NCBI RefSeq assembly: GCF_021018895.1
Contig: NC_079376.1
Span: forward strand, 23,770,001-23,834,000
Length of the DNA stretch: 64,000 nt
Direction: 5' to 3'
Origin: Seriola aureovittata
Lineage: Eukaryota; Chordata; Actinopteri; Carangiformes; Carangidae
The notes beneath the pieces were generated by a model. It was not told the origin of the DNA. It ran no database searches and saw only the letters and a program-made list of their open reading frames with translations. A program made the translations under genes and the position numbers. Positions 1 through 12,963 of the stretch are shown here, piece by piece. Position 1 is the first letter of the stretch, and each line of letters opens with the position of its first letter.

Positions 1-40
1 AGCATGATTCAAATCTCTCTCTCTGTCTCTCTCTTACACA

Positions 41-43
<3 letters not shown>

Positions 44-90
<47 letters not shown>
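44..90. repeat. (CA)n microsatellite
   Basis: Continuous CA run following a CT-rich stretch. Confidence 0.95.
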
Positions 91-92
<2 letters not shown>

Positions 93-544
93 CTTCTGCC
101 CCTCAGGGGAGTCTTGATCTCTGAGGTGAAGTATCGTTCTGAGGGCCTGACCATGACCAGAGGCTGGAGCTGTCCACACTCATCCCAGTACTCATCACAG
201 ACCCCCATACACACACACACCTCCACCCCATCACACACACCCCTGCTGACAACACACGTCAGGGGAACTACACCTCAAGTCTGGAACACAAGTGAAAGGG
301 AAAGTAGGTGAGTTGTGGGCAGAGTTCTCGCTTGAGTGGAGGTCACAATTTATGGGGATTAAGAAAGACGATGTGACCAAGTGAAAAACATTCCAGCGTC
401 ACGTCCTCTTGTTAGAGCACTGCAGATTATCATGTCATTTCTCTGAAGTTAAGATTAAAGTCTGTTCATTCAAAGTTTAAAAAAATACCCACAACCCTGC
501 ATGCCTGTCTCTCTCTCTCACTGCAGCTATAATAAAAAAACAAA

Positions 545-690
545 GGTCACATCCCTGTTTATCTAGAGTCATAGAAAATATCAACCATTTGTTTGAAATT
601 TTGCCATAAATGTTGTGTGAAGTCTTGAATAATGGCTAAAAAAGTGTTTTGAGAGGTCACAGCAGCCTTGACCTTTGACCTTTAGGAGTC
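545..690 (-). repeat. AGGTCA-repeat family, copy 1
   Basis: Minus-strand copy with the family landmarks: AAAGGTCAAAGGTCAAGG, then TTTTTAGCCATTATTCAAG ACTTCACAC, then AACAGGGATGTGACC. A DR1 motif TGACCTTTGACCT is at 669-681. Confidence 0.7.
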
Positions 691-3159
691 GGAGGTTGAG
701 GGTTGGGAAGCGCTGCTCTACACAAACAGAAGTGTAGAGAGCAGGTGTGATGGTTTTAGGGGGCATTACCTGCTGGAACTCATCTCATTTATCTGACTTC
801 GTCTTCTCTCTGAGGTCTTTTAAATGCTTTTTTTCCTGATCATATAAAAATCAACACGCTACGTGAGATTTGATGCAATAACGCAAAATTACAAAACCCT
901 CTGAGTTCAGTGTCTCAGCTTCCTGCCGCCCGGACGAGTCACTGTGGTTCGTATCGTGTGTGATGAAGCAGTAGGTGTGTATCATGTGTTAAAGCGGCTA
1001 ATCAGAATGAAAAATGTCAGATTTAATGTGTTTCTGGATTACACACCCACTGGCTTTTGTATTTGAACTCAACACAGTAATTAGCTCTAATAGCTTGTTC
1101 ATATCACGTATAAATGCTACCAGGCAGCTCTGCGATGAGCCACATGCCCAGCAGCAGCACGCCGCTCTGTAATCACACCTGCAGCTTCGGCCTCCAGGAC
1201 CAGGAGACTGTTTACAAAGGTTTTTATCATGTGTGAGTAATCTGCCTCTCTCACCTCCCGTCTGCAGCCGCGGTCAGCAGGAAGGGACTCAGCTTTACAG
1301 CCGCAAACAAACACGCTGATATCTCATCGTTTAATCTGAGGGGGCTGAAGGGAATCATATCAAATATTTACAGCACGTCAGCAAAGACAGGTTTTATCCA
1401 TTTAAAGCCCCGCAGCAGTCTCTTAGCAAATTTAACTCATGATTACTACAAGGAGGCCGTAACCCAGCACAATACAGCAACACGAGCTCGGTGTTCACTG
1501 ATCAGCCGCAGTGTGTTTACACAGGGTTTAATGATGGACTGCAGGAGACTGAATGTAGCTCTGAATGGATGTCTTTTTATTTCACCTATGGAGGACCAGG
1601 GATGTCACAGGAAAAGTACAACAGCATTTCTTCAATCTCATATCTCAACAGACATTAAAAAAAGGATTTGTAAAAAGAATTTATAAATGAACAATTAATG
1701 CATAAATAAATACTTTATATCAAAAAATAGATTTACGAAAACAACATAATACTCTCTCTCATAACAGGATTTCCCTTTACCATTTCCATTTCCTTTTTCC
1801 TGCTGCTTTTCCTTTTCCTATTAGTTCATCGTTAGCTTGGTCATTGAACCTTTCTGTGACACTCTGGACCTTCAGTGGTTAAACCAGTCAAAACTAATTG
1901 GTCATGGGGTGCAACAAGCTCTCTGATTGGTTGCATATATACAACTGAAGTATTCCTTAGTAAAGAAACAGAACAACAAAAACAAAACAGTGGCCGAGTT
2001 GTAGCTAAAAGTTACATCATACAGTATGTCCTTCATTAATAATGTACCCACTGCATAACTGTTGGGAGTCAGTACCAGACATTGTCACAGGTTCATTATT
2101 GGTCACTTATACAAAGGTTTTCTAAGCATGAAAATAGCGGGAACCAAAATATAATCACCATAATGTTTTTTAAAGGTAAGAATTCAGCTATTTGGTCCAG
2201 TGGTCCAGGAAAATCTTAAAAGTTGAAGGAGATTATTTTTTCCAGAATGGAAGTATACACAGAGTGATAAGATGAAATGTAATTAGTGGAACTGAGGCTG
2301 CCATCTTTCCTCCTCTGTGCAGAATCGAACCAACAAAGAGAGGTATCTCTTAAAAACCTATTACCAACACATTGATGAGTCTCATTGTGTAACTGGGTGA
2401 TGTGTTCCTTCATCACCATGAACACACACTGTAGTTTCATTTTCCCACACACACCTGCTACCAGAATACTCACTAGATGTGGATTAATCTGCCCGTGAAA
2501 ATAGCCCCAACAAATTGCACCATTTCCTTCTGTTTGAGGAAAGTCTGTTAAACTGCAGTGGTCAGCTGTTTTGGGATATTACTGAGATTTTTTATTTTAT
2601 TTTACAGGGAGACTATATTACTGTGAGCCGTTTTACAAACCAGTGGGTTTGCAGCTGAGAGCCACAGACAGGAAGTTAGACAGGACTGAAAAGTGGTCTA
2701 ATACACTGACCCTTTGAAGAGTGAATGATAATAACATCGTACTCGGTCGTACAGTACTGTATGAATATGAGCCAAACACTTGAGACTGTGTGTGGTCCAT
2801 CAACACGAGTGCAGAGAGAGCTTTGATGAAAAGATAGAAACAAGTGGGATTACTGGAAATTGGTTTCTCTCGTAGCCTCTCATCATCTTCTTCACGCTAT
2901 TCAGGCGTGAACAATTAGTTGATACAGTTGCTTAGCAACAGTAATAATATATGTTTCCCACAGGAAATTAGGTCTCTAGTGAACTTAATTCCCATCAATG
3001 TGTTAAAGTGATAATAACTTTAAATGAAGTAAGTAAGTTCGGGGTGTTTGATTGACTGACAGGTGTCTCCACCAATCACAGTCTGTTGTGGTGGTTTCTG
3101 CTTGCTCGGCTTCAAACGGTCACCCAGTGGTTATGATGATGTTGAAACTAAATCACATT
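691..3159. other. No gene recognised
   Basis: AT-rich non-coding sequence with only short chance frames. It lies upstream of gabrg1, where a gabra-type neighbour might be expected further out of the window, but no receptor exon is seen here on either strand. Confidence 0.5.
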
Positions 3160-3810
3160 AACATCCCCTCAACTAAAACTAAAGTGCAAAACCTCCAAAG
3201 GAAGGCGCCCAGGAGGCATCCTACTCAGATGCCCCAACCACCTCAACTGGCTCCTTTCGACATGAGGGAGCAGCGACTCTAATCCGAGCTCCCTCCCAAT
3301 GTCAGAGCTCCTCACTCTATCTCTAAGACTGAGCTCAGCCACCCTACAGAGGAAACACATTTCAGCCACTTGTATCTCATTCTTTCAGTCACTACCCAGG
3401 GCTCATGACCAGAGGTGAGGGTCGGACTGAAGATCGACTGCTAAAATGAGAGCTTTGCCCCTCTTTCTTCACCATGGGGTACAATGTCTGTAATGCTTAT
3501 GCTGCATTGATCCGTCAGTCAATCTCCCGCTTCATTAACCCTCACTCGTGAACAAAACCCTAAGATACTTTGGGCAGCAACTCACCCCCAACCTGCAGGG
3601 AGCAAGTCCATCGTTTTCTGGCTGAGAGCCACGACCTCAGACTTGGAGGTGCTGACTCTAATCCCAGCCACTTCACACTTGGCTGCAAATCGTCCCAGTG
3701 AGCACTGAAGGTCTCGTTCTAATGAAGCCATCAAAACCACATCATCTGTGAAAAGCAAAGATGCAAACTGGATGATGTTTTCTATTACTGTAATTGGGGA
3801 TGTGATGTTA
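3160..3810 (-). pseudogene. LINE reverse transcriptase, 3' part, degraded
   Basis: Minus-strand pieces of a non-LTR retrotransposon. Near 3770-3600 is LLFTDDVVLMAS, the RT catalytic box (usually FADD), followed by LGRFAAKCEVAGIRVSTSKS. Near 3360-3190 is LSLRDRVRSSDIGRELG then ERSQLRWLGHLSRMPPGRLP. The pieces lie in different frames with stops between. The family is widespread in teleosts; I do not assign a clade. Confidence 0.85.
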
Positions 3811-4544
3811 ATTAACACATCTGATGTTACAGACCAATCTCCACTTGTAATGAATCCAGCATCATTAAACGGGTTTCTGTTTCTGTTCAGAGTCTCTCAG
3901 CTCCTGGATCAGGTTAGAGAAAGATCCTTGAGACCTAAAGCAGCTCTGCTCTCGTCCTTCTGTGACACCCGCTGTCACATAATGAAGTGAAACTAAACTG
4001 CAGGTCATGTGTTCAGTCATTCAACAGGACACTGGCTCACAGTGCTGGGGTCTAACAGCTGTCACTTCACAGGAAAACAAAGATACTGGACTAGCACAGT
4101 CTGGATCATTATCTTATCTTATCTTTGATCATAGTTTGATGTTTGCATGGAATTCTTATATTGGGTGTCTGAAATCAATTAATGATAATTATTAAAAACT
4201 CATTCTTCTGACAGTAGAATGTGTGATACATTCCTCGCACACTCCTGATAAGGTCAAGATTATAATTAGCAATGTTCAGTGACAACACTCAAGATAGCAT
4301 CAATTGAAATCAATAAAACTGTAGCCGCTCAGTATAATCCTTGTTTTACTGTAGAAGACAAAGTCACAACTGTGAGCGGTGGAATAATAACAGAGTATTG
4401 TAACAAACACTGTAACATCGTTGCTTTAGTGCAACATGTTGAAACATTAGTATGAGAACTTTATAGTAACATTTGAATTTGTACTACAGAGAAATAACAT
4501 TTACTTACAACTGTACAGTGATTATTCAATGTTAGTGAATCATT

Positions 4545-4596
<52 letters not shown>

Positions 4597-5342
4597 ATAT
4601 GTATATATACTGTATATATATATATGTATATATACATACATACAGGCAATTACCTACAGGCAATTTAGTAGCCAATTAACCTAATGGCATATTGTTGGAC
4701 TGTGATATGCACACACCTATGTGCTATACAAATCTAAAAGTCTTAATGTCAACAAACTTTATTACGTTTTAGAGCTTTGATGCAGCCATTGTCTCGTGGT
4801 GTAACCAGGAAGTGAACAGCTCTGGTAACACATCACATATTTCAGTGAGAGATTTTATCATTTCAATATTTGTTTGAAATGCACTGATAGAACATTCAGT
4901 AACATTTTTTTGGGGTTTATAACTGAAAATATTTTTACAGTCACTGTTGTGACTGATGGGATTAAACAGTTTATGCTGCCGTGTGTCCTCACTGTGTCCA
5001 CACAGCTGATATAATGTGTAAATACAGTATTTCATTTATAAACTAAATATAAACTACAATAAAGATTCAGTGTCTGTTTATCTACCTAAATCTTATTTAT
5101 AATGCAAATTGCATATCTTAGGCACGTGACCTGAGTGTTGCCAGACTCTGCTGTCTGACTGAGAGCCTGTGAAGTGTAGAGATGAGTGAGTGTGACTCCC
5201 TCCCCTCCCACAGATTTGTCAAGGTGCCCTTGAGCAAGGCAGTGACTAGAGTCCAGCCGAAGCAGCTCGGAGTGTGTCCCCTGTGGACTGCTCCCTGCAC
5301 CACAGATGATGAGGCTGCTGAGCAGCTGCTGTGAATGTGAAG
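3811..5342. other. No gene recognised
   Basis: Apart from the compound TA/TG tract at 4549-4645, nothing is supported. Confidence 0.5.
4549..4645. repeat. Compound (TA)n-(TG)n-(TA)n microsatellite
   Basis: Alternating TA and TG blocks, able to form hairpins. Confidence 0.95.
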
Positions 5343-5446
5343 CAGTGTGTGTGTGTGTGTGTGTGTTGTGTGTGTGTGTGTTGTGTGTGTGTGTGTGCTG
5401 GACCTGGCATCAGTGTGAACAGTAGTAAACAACAACACACACATAC

Positions 5447-5482
<36 letters not shown>

Positions 5483-5651
5483 CAACCATCGGTTCAGTCA
5501 CTGAGGAAGCAGATAGTGAGGGAGCGTCTGTCACCGCAGCCTGTTAGCGGCACTGCAGATGGACTAGAGCCGAGTCAGCTCTCACTCCGCCTCGTCCTCC
5601 CCCTCCACACTCACACACACACACACACACACTCACACACACACACACACC
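5343..5651. repeat. Cluster of (GT)n and (CA)n tracts upstream of gabrg1
   Basis: (GT)n at about 5346-5397, (CA)n at about 5448-5479 and a further (CA)n at about 5610-5650. The first two are inverted relative to each other and about 50 bases apart. Confidence 0.9.
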
Positions 5652-5793
5652 ATGGACGCAGCTCTCACACCCCTCCGTCGCTACGTTTAACCCGTGTCGG
5701 CTGCATTCAGACGCGACCTGACGACACAAAGACCCGGTTTCCTCGTCGCCTCCGCGGACGCGTTCAGAGCGGTTTCCAGCTGCGGAGCGGAGC
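5490..5793 (+). promoter_or_regulatory. gabrg1: Likely gabrg1 promoter/5' UTR segment
   Basis: CpG-containing sequence rises sharply just before the start codon (roughly 5690-5870) against an AT-rich surrounding. No TATA box is clear. A short upstream ORF lies inside. The transcription start cannot be placed from sequence alone. Confidence 0.45.
5652..5690 (+). CDS. Upstream ORF before gabrg1 (12 codons)
   Basis: ATG at 5652 sits in an ideal CACCATGG context and reads MDAALTPLRRYV then TAA at 5690. It lies 103 bases before the gabrg1 ATG, in the same CpG-rich segment. If the transcript starts upstream of it, it would be expected to reduce translation of the main frame. No evidence beyond context shows that it is translated. 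Confidence 0.35.
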   Translation: MDAALTPLRRYV

Positions 5794-5870
5794 ATGAAGC
5801 GGCTGTTTGTCAGAGCGGTGGAGGACAAAGCCATGAGCCCCTGGCTGCTCTTCGCTCTGCTCGGACTGTG
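5794..5870 (+). CDS. gabrg1: gabrg1 exon 1 (signal peptide)
   Basis: The ATG at 5794 has A at -3. A second in-frame ATG at 5833 (Met14, context gccATGa) would leave a more typical signal peptide ([12 protein letters not shown] then CAAFG). The exon ends TG before gtaagt, so the Cys codon is completed in exon 2. First coding exons are poorly conserved, so this assignment rests on frame, donor quality, CpG-rich context and signal-peptide character. Confidence 0.75.
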
Positions 5871-8800
5871 GTAAGTGTGAGGAGGGAGGATGTCTCCATG
5901 ACGGGGAGAGGAGAGGTTGGTCTGGGTAAATGGCTGCTGATGCTGAAGCTCATGTCCTTGTACTGATCAGGAGTCTTGTGTTGTACCTGAGATCACAGTG
6001 TGATGGCTGATGGGGCCTCGGAGGAGCAGGTCTGATACCTGCTCCGCCGGGAAATGGTCTTTGAATGAACCGACCGTGAGCTGTTTGTCTGCATGTGTCT
6101 GATCCGTGTGAACCCGCTGCTTTACTGGATGTATTTGGCCACAGAAACGAGGAGGCTCGGTTCTACCTGCATCTCCCTCCGTGTCAGCCTGAAGCTCATC
6201 TGTGTCAGTACAGCAGCAGGATGTCATGTGGCTGTTGATGGATGGCCCTGGTCCTTAGAGGACTCAGGATTACACCCGCCTCAGTCGCTCAGAGGTGTGA
6301 ACAGTGTCCTGGGGAGGACACAGGTGAGGACAGGCCTGTGTCCTCCTCACATCTGGACACTGCAGATCTTTATTCAACAGATCATTCTGTACATTTATAT
6401 TTACAACCTCCACCTTGTAAGATGTGGAGTCTGGATGGAATGCGTGCCTATAAATGTCAAAATAAAATAAAATAAAATTAGTCAATTATGGATTTTTTTT
6501 TGCAATCAATGCTTTTACATCAAGTTTTAATTCAATTTAAATCATTGCTGATTTGTCTCTTGCCTTGATATTTACAGTTTTCATTTATTGATCTTGAATT
6601 AAAATACACATGTGAAGAAATGTAAAGTCAAACCAATCACAGCTCTGACTGCTGTCTTTTGAGGAGAAGTGAAGCAGGAGAGGTGGAGACATTTCCCATA
6701 ATACTTCTGAATATCTTCTTATTAATTGTCAGTGACTTTCAAACTCATTGCTCATAGTTTGTAACTCCTTCCTGTTGTACATCTCCAGCCCAAACTGAGA
6801 TGACATCACAATGACATCACAATGACATCACTGGTGTTATTTTCTCATGCTACGTCCACACTATTACGTTTTAGTTTAAAACTCAGACTCCAGAGTCGCT
6901 GCTGGACCTGTTTTAGTTTGAAAACTCTGGGGTTGTGCTATAGTCTGGACGGACAGAAACTGAGACCTTTGGAAGTGATGACATCACACCTACGGGCTCT
7001 CCTGATTGGGTCTCATCAGCCTCGACAACCAGTGGTGAAAGCTACATGGATAATGAATGAAAGTGTTACTGACCTTGTTGTCTTTGCTGGCAGCTGTTGT
7101 TCAGTTTAACTCTGCATTTTAACGCTACAACTGTCTGTACTGTTCCTCGGTCAGAGTATTTTCTGCAACAAACTAACTGCAGAGTAGACAATCTACTTCC
7201 TGTTTACACAGTGTACACGAATGGTCATGTGATATGTGTTTTCAGGTGTGTTAGTCTGGACTCATCTGGGCAGAGTGTGTTTTCATTTTAAAATGAAAAG
7301 GTATGAGTGTGGATGTAGCCTCAGACTTGGCTGTTTTCACACACTGAGCGGGGCATGATTAGTAAACTGTATCCGACATGTATTATATGTAGGTATGTAG
7401 GTGTTCTGTGTGACAGGTTTATCTCTCCCCCTCCAGGTTCCTCTGACTGTGTGAGCTTCAGTGTGTAGATGTACAGCAGCTCAGACGATGTTTTCGCGTT
7501 CGTCTGCTGAAGGGTTAAATTTTCCCAGTTGAACAACTTGTCCGGGAGCCGCTCAGGTGTGTGTTGCAATGACACACAGGTGTGTGTTGAGACAGATTAT
7601 TAATGAATATGAAATCCAGTGGTGCTCTAGTACCGTTGCTTGTTACAGCAGGTGATTAAAAGTCTGTACCACTGTGGTCTCATTTCTGACGTGCAGAGGA
7701 AGGCTGATTTCACTGAGGTGTACAAGTACTCGCTATGAGGGAACTTAGTATATTCACCAAATGTACTGACAGAGTGAGATTTTCACTCGTTAAACTCGTC
7801 ACGTATGATTTATGGGCAGCTACTGTATACAGAGGTGAATTTGAGGGAAAAAGTGAAGGGTTTTACGCTTCATTGGCTTGTATGATTCATGTGAACAGAT
7901 GAATTTAAGAAGGGCATGAATGTGTCGTGCAGTTTTAAGTGTTAATTGAAGAACAAATACTGCAGCTTCAGACTATCCTCTGTACTGTACCCGCCTTGAT
8001 TTCCTTCTCAGTGACTCTTGGAAACTGTGCAGCATGAAAAAAAAAAAAAAAATCCATTTAATTTAAAATGCTGGGTAATTAATCAGTATGAAATAGTGGT
8101 TAAATTACATGTTTAAAAAAAGCTGCTCTTCCTTCGCTCTTCAAAACAGCAGCTTGAATAAGTGAGAAGAAGAGGCTGTGAACAGAGTAATGATGGAGTG
8201 CTGTCTCCATGAAGGGCAGCGGTCCAGCTCTAATTCAACCAGGCCTCAGTGGTCACAAGTTTCCGGAGGATTCTGCTCCCAGAAATCCTCAGTCCTGAAG
8301 CCTCCATCAGCTCAGGGACCGGACCGGTGCAGCGCATCAAGACAAATACATAAAAGTGTGACCTCTCAGTGGCTTCCTGTAGCTGTGTTGTTATAGCTTC
8401 ATATTCTGGCCATTTAAACACAGCACAGACACAGACTGTATAAACAGAGGTTCACAGTTTTCTTTTAGCTCACTTCCATCAGTAATATGAAAAGATATTT
8501 CATGTTAAAGCTGGAATAATCCTGGCGATGCTAGCATGAGTTAGCCAGACTGAAAAAAAAAGACCATACTTCTTCTGCCTCTGCTTCTTTGCCTGCTTCT
8601 TCTTTGTTTACTTATTCTTCTTCTGCGTCATCTGCTGCTGCTGCTGCTTCTTCTGCAAGAAAAATAAAAAGCGTTTGTGAAGTGGATGACCTAACCCGGC
8701 TTTAATAGACGGATAGAGTTAAACACACATGTTGTACCACTGTACAACTTCCTGTCTGTGAAAGTACACAACAGGTGAAATCTGTTACTTACGAGTTGGG

Positions 8801-11800
8801 GATTAACCAAATGTCTCAGCTGCTGTAGTCTGTAGCTGTCGAACAGAAAGACACTGCATTTGTCCCAGGATCCATGTGTGTGTGTGTGTGTAAAGAGTCC
8901 ATGGGCGTACACACTGTAGGTTTGTGTGGAGACATTAGTAAACACTAAAAGCCATGACATGACTTCCAGCTCTCCACTTCCCCCTGACTGTGTCTTCCAG
9001 GCAGAAATATTGTGTTTGTCACCTCTCAGATTTCCTCAGACTCGGACTGACCTCCCTCAGCTGAGCCGGAGATGACCTGTGCCCTGACCTGAACCCGGGA
9101 TCATAGTGTGAGCTTGTTTCTCATCAGATCTCTCTGCCAGGCAGCGCTGGTGTGTGTGTGTGCACTGCAGAAGGACCTGACTGTGTTTCTTTAGAGGTCG
9201 CTGAGAGAGAGCGCAGCGTTTTAGAGGTGGTGTTCTAGCTGATGTTGCTCTCTGAAAAGAAACATCATCCATCAGAGGGAGGTAATGCATGTGTTGACGC
9301 GTCGGGAGCTCCTCCCAGATTCCTCTCTGGGTGCGTTTGTCACTGCCACAGTTACCTGAGAATTGTTTGATGAACTTCAGCATTTCTTCTCAGAGGAAAT
9401 GTGCTTGGTGGGTTTGGATGTTCTCTGTGCAGAGAACAGGTCAAGAAACAGTGAGTCCATCTACACTGAGGGAAATCTGAAGCTCAGTTATAACTCTAAC
9501 AGAACTTACCTGTTCAGGTATCCGTGCGTCTGCAGCATTGTGATTAATGTTATCCATGTCTCAGGATCCGTATTCTCATTGTATGTTCTGGTTCTGTGTC
9601 ACCATTGACTTCATTGATGTCTGTATTGTCACATGATTTTTGATGGATGTCACTATCAGATTTATCAGATTTCCCTGTCAGTACAAGTCAGTGTTTCCCT
9701 GTCTGCCACAGCTCCAGGGTCAGCTGTTATGGTACTGTCCCTGTTTCTCTGTTTCCTTTGAACCATGAAACCATGAAAGTCTTCTCCTTAATGTTTCCTT
9801 AAAACGTTCACTGAAGTATTTAACATTTTCTCCTTATCTTAGTTTTATACTTGAAGTCAGTTAAACCGTTGAACAGAAGACCTTAGCAACAAACTAAGTA
9901 ATAACTAAAGGTACCTTTGACTCTGTCGTAACTGTCCTGATTTAACTGAAGAGTTTATGGAGAAAACTAGAATCACCCCCTGGTGGTCGTCTGCTTCCTC
10001 CACTCAGACTAGTTTCAGGTCACATCCCTGTTTATCCAGAGTCTTAGAAAATATGAACCATTACTGTCAAATCTTGTCATAATTGCTGTGTGAAGTCTTG
10101 AGTTATGGCTAAAAAGTGTTTTGAGAGGTCACACTGACCTTGATCTTTGACCTTTGACCAACAAAATCTAATCAGTTCATCCTTGAGTCCCGTTGCCGTT
10201 GGAAATTTGTGCCAAATTTCAAGGGATTCCTTTGAGGAGTTCTCGAGTCAGTTCTGAGTGTCAAGAGCTGGATCCCTAGACTTTCCACATTTTGGTAATG
10301 CTCTCAACTGCTAATGGCAGAAAATCAATGGTCTCCATGGAAACAGTAGAATGTTAACACCGTAAACTGCTAATGCAAATGCCTCAACTTCTTTCCTTGA
10401 CTATGGAAACCTTTTAAGAGATTCTGTGCAATACTCTTAAGTAACTCCCTCATCTAAGGAGAAAGTGTCATACTTAAGTAGAAAACTTAAGGTGTTTTGT
10501 GTAACCGGCCCCTGCTTCTTACACATTTGTCAAACAAAACCTAGCTGAATGTTGTAATGTGCGCAGACGCTCCCTGGCGGTTATCAAGAGAACTTCTTCC
10601 TCTTAAATAGTCGTAAAGGGAATGATCGCAAATGATCCACAGAGAACCATATCCTAATGTTTTCCTCTGTGACACCATGGGACCATAAACGAACAAAAGC
10701 TGAATATACGTCTAAAGTCATGTAGGGAATGGACTGTATGTAAAAAAACATTTTTTATTCTGTTTTTAAATAATATCAGAAACATAATCATTAACAAAGT
10801 GCTGTGCAGCTGTCGGTGCTTCAGACCAGGAGAACGTCGGCCCTGTGACGTGGTGATCAGCTTTGTTGGTTTAATCAACCACTGGAACATCTGACAGTGG
10901 AGAGAGGCTCCTGATGCAGAGACGGACTGAACTGATCTGGAATCAGTGACTCATCACTGAACGTCTCCAGGCTCCAGTTGAATCTACACTCAGCATCAAA
11001 GTCACTGTGACTTAAAACTGGAGCTCAAGCAGCAACAAGCACAGCTCAGAGCTGAAGGCAGAGCCTCAGAGTTACAGTGAACTCCACTTCTACAGTTTGA
11101 ACTGTCTGTGAAGAACAGAGTGACTCTAACTAGAAATACAAACTGTGTTTCCACATATGAAGATCAGTCTGGTTCATTCAGCTGCTCATTCAGCTCAGAC
11201 TGAAAACTGTAACACAGTATAAACTGAATCTGACACAAACAGGATCAAACTAAACTGTTGTGAGATGTAGAGAGGAATGAGAGCCCGCTTCAAATTCCAT
11301 CTGTAAATGAAGCTTTAAAAACACAATGAAACAAGTTACAGGACAGGCCTAAGTCAGTTTTATTCCTACTGATGATGATGATACTGTGCTTATTTAGATA
11401 TCTGTTGATATCTGTTTTTGGGAACATGGTGACATTTATCTCTGAGTGATTTTTATACACAAATTGTTTCTTATTCAGATCATGGTAACATGTTCTATTA
11501 TAGAGAACTGGGAGTCTGTTTGTATTTTTGTATTAAAAGTCTCATATAGTATAAATGTAGATGTCCATGTGTAGTTTGATTATAGATCAGGTCTAGGTTC
11601 TATATTAATACTGTGAAAGTATCAAAGCCTCAGTCCACAGAGAAATGCACACAGCCTGTATTCAGAAACTGAGCCTTAAAACCAGCCGTCAGGACTTCTG
11701 CAACTTTATGATGTCACAACAAAGCAGTCACTGCCCTGAGCCATGCCCCAAGCCCCGCCCACCTGGACCCACCATCCAACCTTGAAGGATTTGGTTTCTC

Positions 11801-12925
11801 TGAGTGTTTGAGTGAAAACAATCAGAGAGCCAATCAGAAGAGAGGCTCAGAGCCTTATTGTTTGCTTTATTGTGTCCTCGACTGACATTCAGTGGACATG
11901 ATTCAGAGCAGTCACTCTGCACTGGGTTACTGTGTCACGTCCTTTGTATCAGAACTTGTCCGGGAAAGGATCATTTAACAGCCCGGGCTGAACGCCAAGT
12001 CCCCGCGTCGCTACAGCAACAGATCCATGTTCATTAACAGAACAGCAGCAGTACACCTTGGCACAGAGCGAGAGTTCAGTCGTGTGGAACTGTCTGTAAC
12101 ACACAGCAGGACAGGACGGCAGACAACAGACACACACACACCTTGTCTACATGTAAGAACATATGTGATGTTAAACTGGCTCCTGATTTAGTTTTAGATT
12201 TAGTTTTTTGATGAAACTCTATATTAGCTGTAATCGAATTTTAGTCAGATTAGAAGGAGCTAACCGCATGTGTACCAGTGCAGCAGTGAATGATGCTACA
12301 GGCTACATGTAAGGTACATGTAGCTGCAACACTTGACAGAGGTTGAGAGGTCTCAACCTGGCAGCTCTGATTGGACCAGAGACTGTCCATCACTCATCAG
12401 AGGACATGTTAGACGGTAGCACACCCACTGAAGTTGGAGCAAAACAGACTCGAAGCACAAAGATATTATGGTGCAGTTCTGCAGCTTTGTATGTAACCAT
12501 CATGGTATAGACAACCTGTCAGGACATCAGTATACGGATGGGCATTCAGAAGCAGTGTAGTGTTTAGCCTTCCTGTGTAATTTCAGTTATACAGCGTGTT
12601 GTGTTTGTGACTTTTCAATCACCTTCCCTGCAACGTTCACAACTTTGGAGAGCATGTTTTTACTCTTAACACTGAATTTGCAGAACCAAGCTGTTAAATG
12701 ATAAAATGCTTTCAACCAGGCTCCTGCGTGTCATTTCAAGTATGTGGTGGCTAATGCTAAAGCTCCTCAGCTTCCTGATCAAGAACAAGACTAGGTCAAA
12801 ACCTAATTACCAAACACAGTTAAAGACAGACTGAGCTGTGTTTTCAGCTGAATTTACTGTAACATGATTGGAGAGTTAGACAGACTATCTTATTTTTTCA
12901 GGCCAATTGCCTTTATTACAGTCAT

Positions 12926-12963
<38 letters not shown>

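Noticed and set aside
91..311. Possible exon of an upstream gene (frame on both strands)
   Set aside because: No match to GABA-A alpha subunits or another family I know, and it merges into CA-rich sequence.
5118..5534. Minus-strand frame of 138 codons rich in Cys-Val and Thr-His runs
   Set aside because: The length comes from reading through (GT)n and (CA)n microsatellites; no domain and it overlaps the likely gabrg1 promoter.
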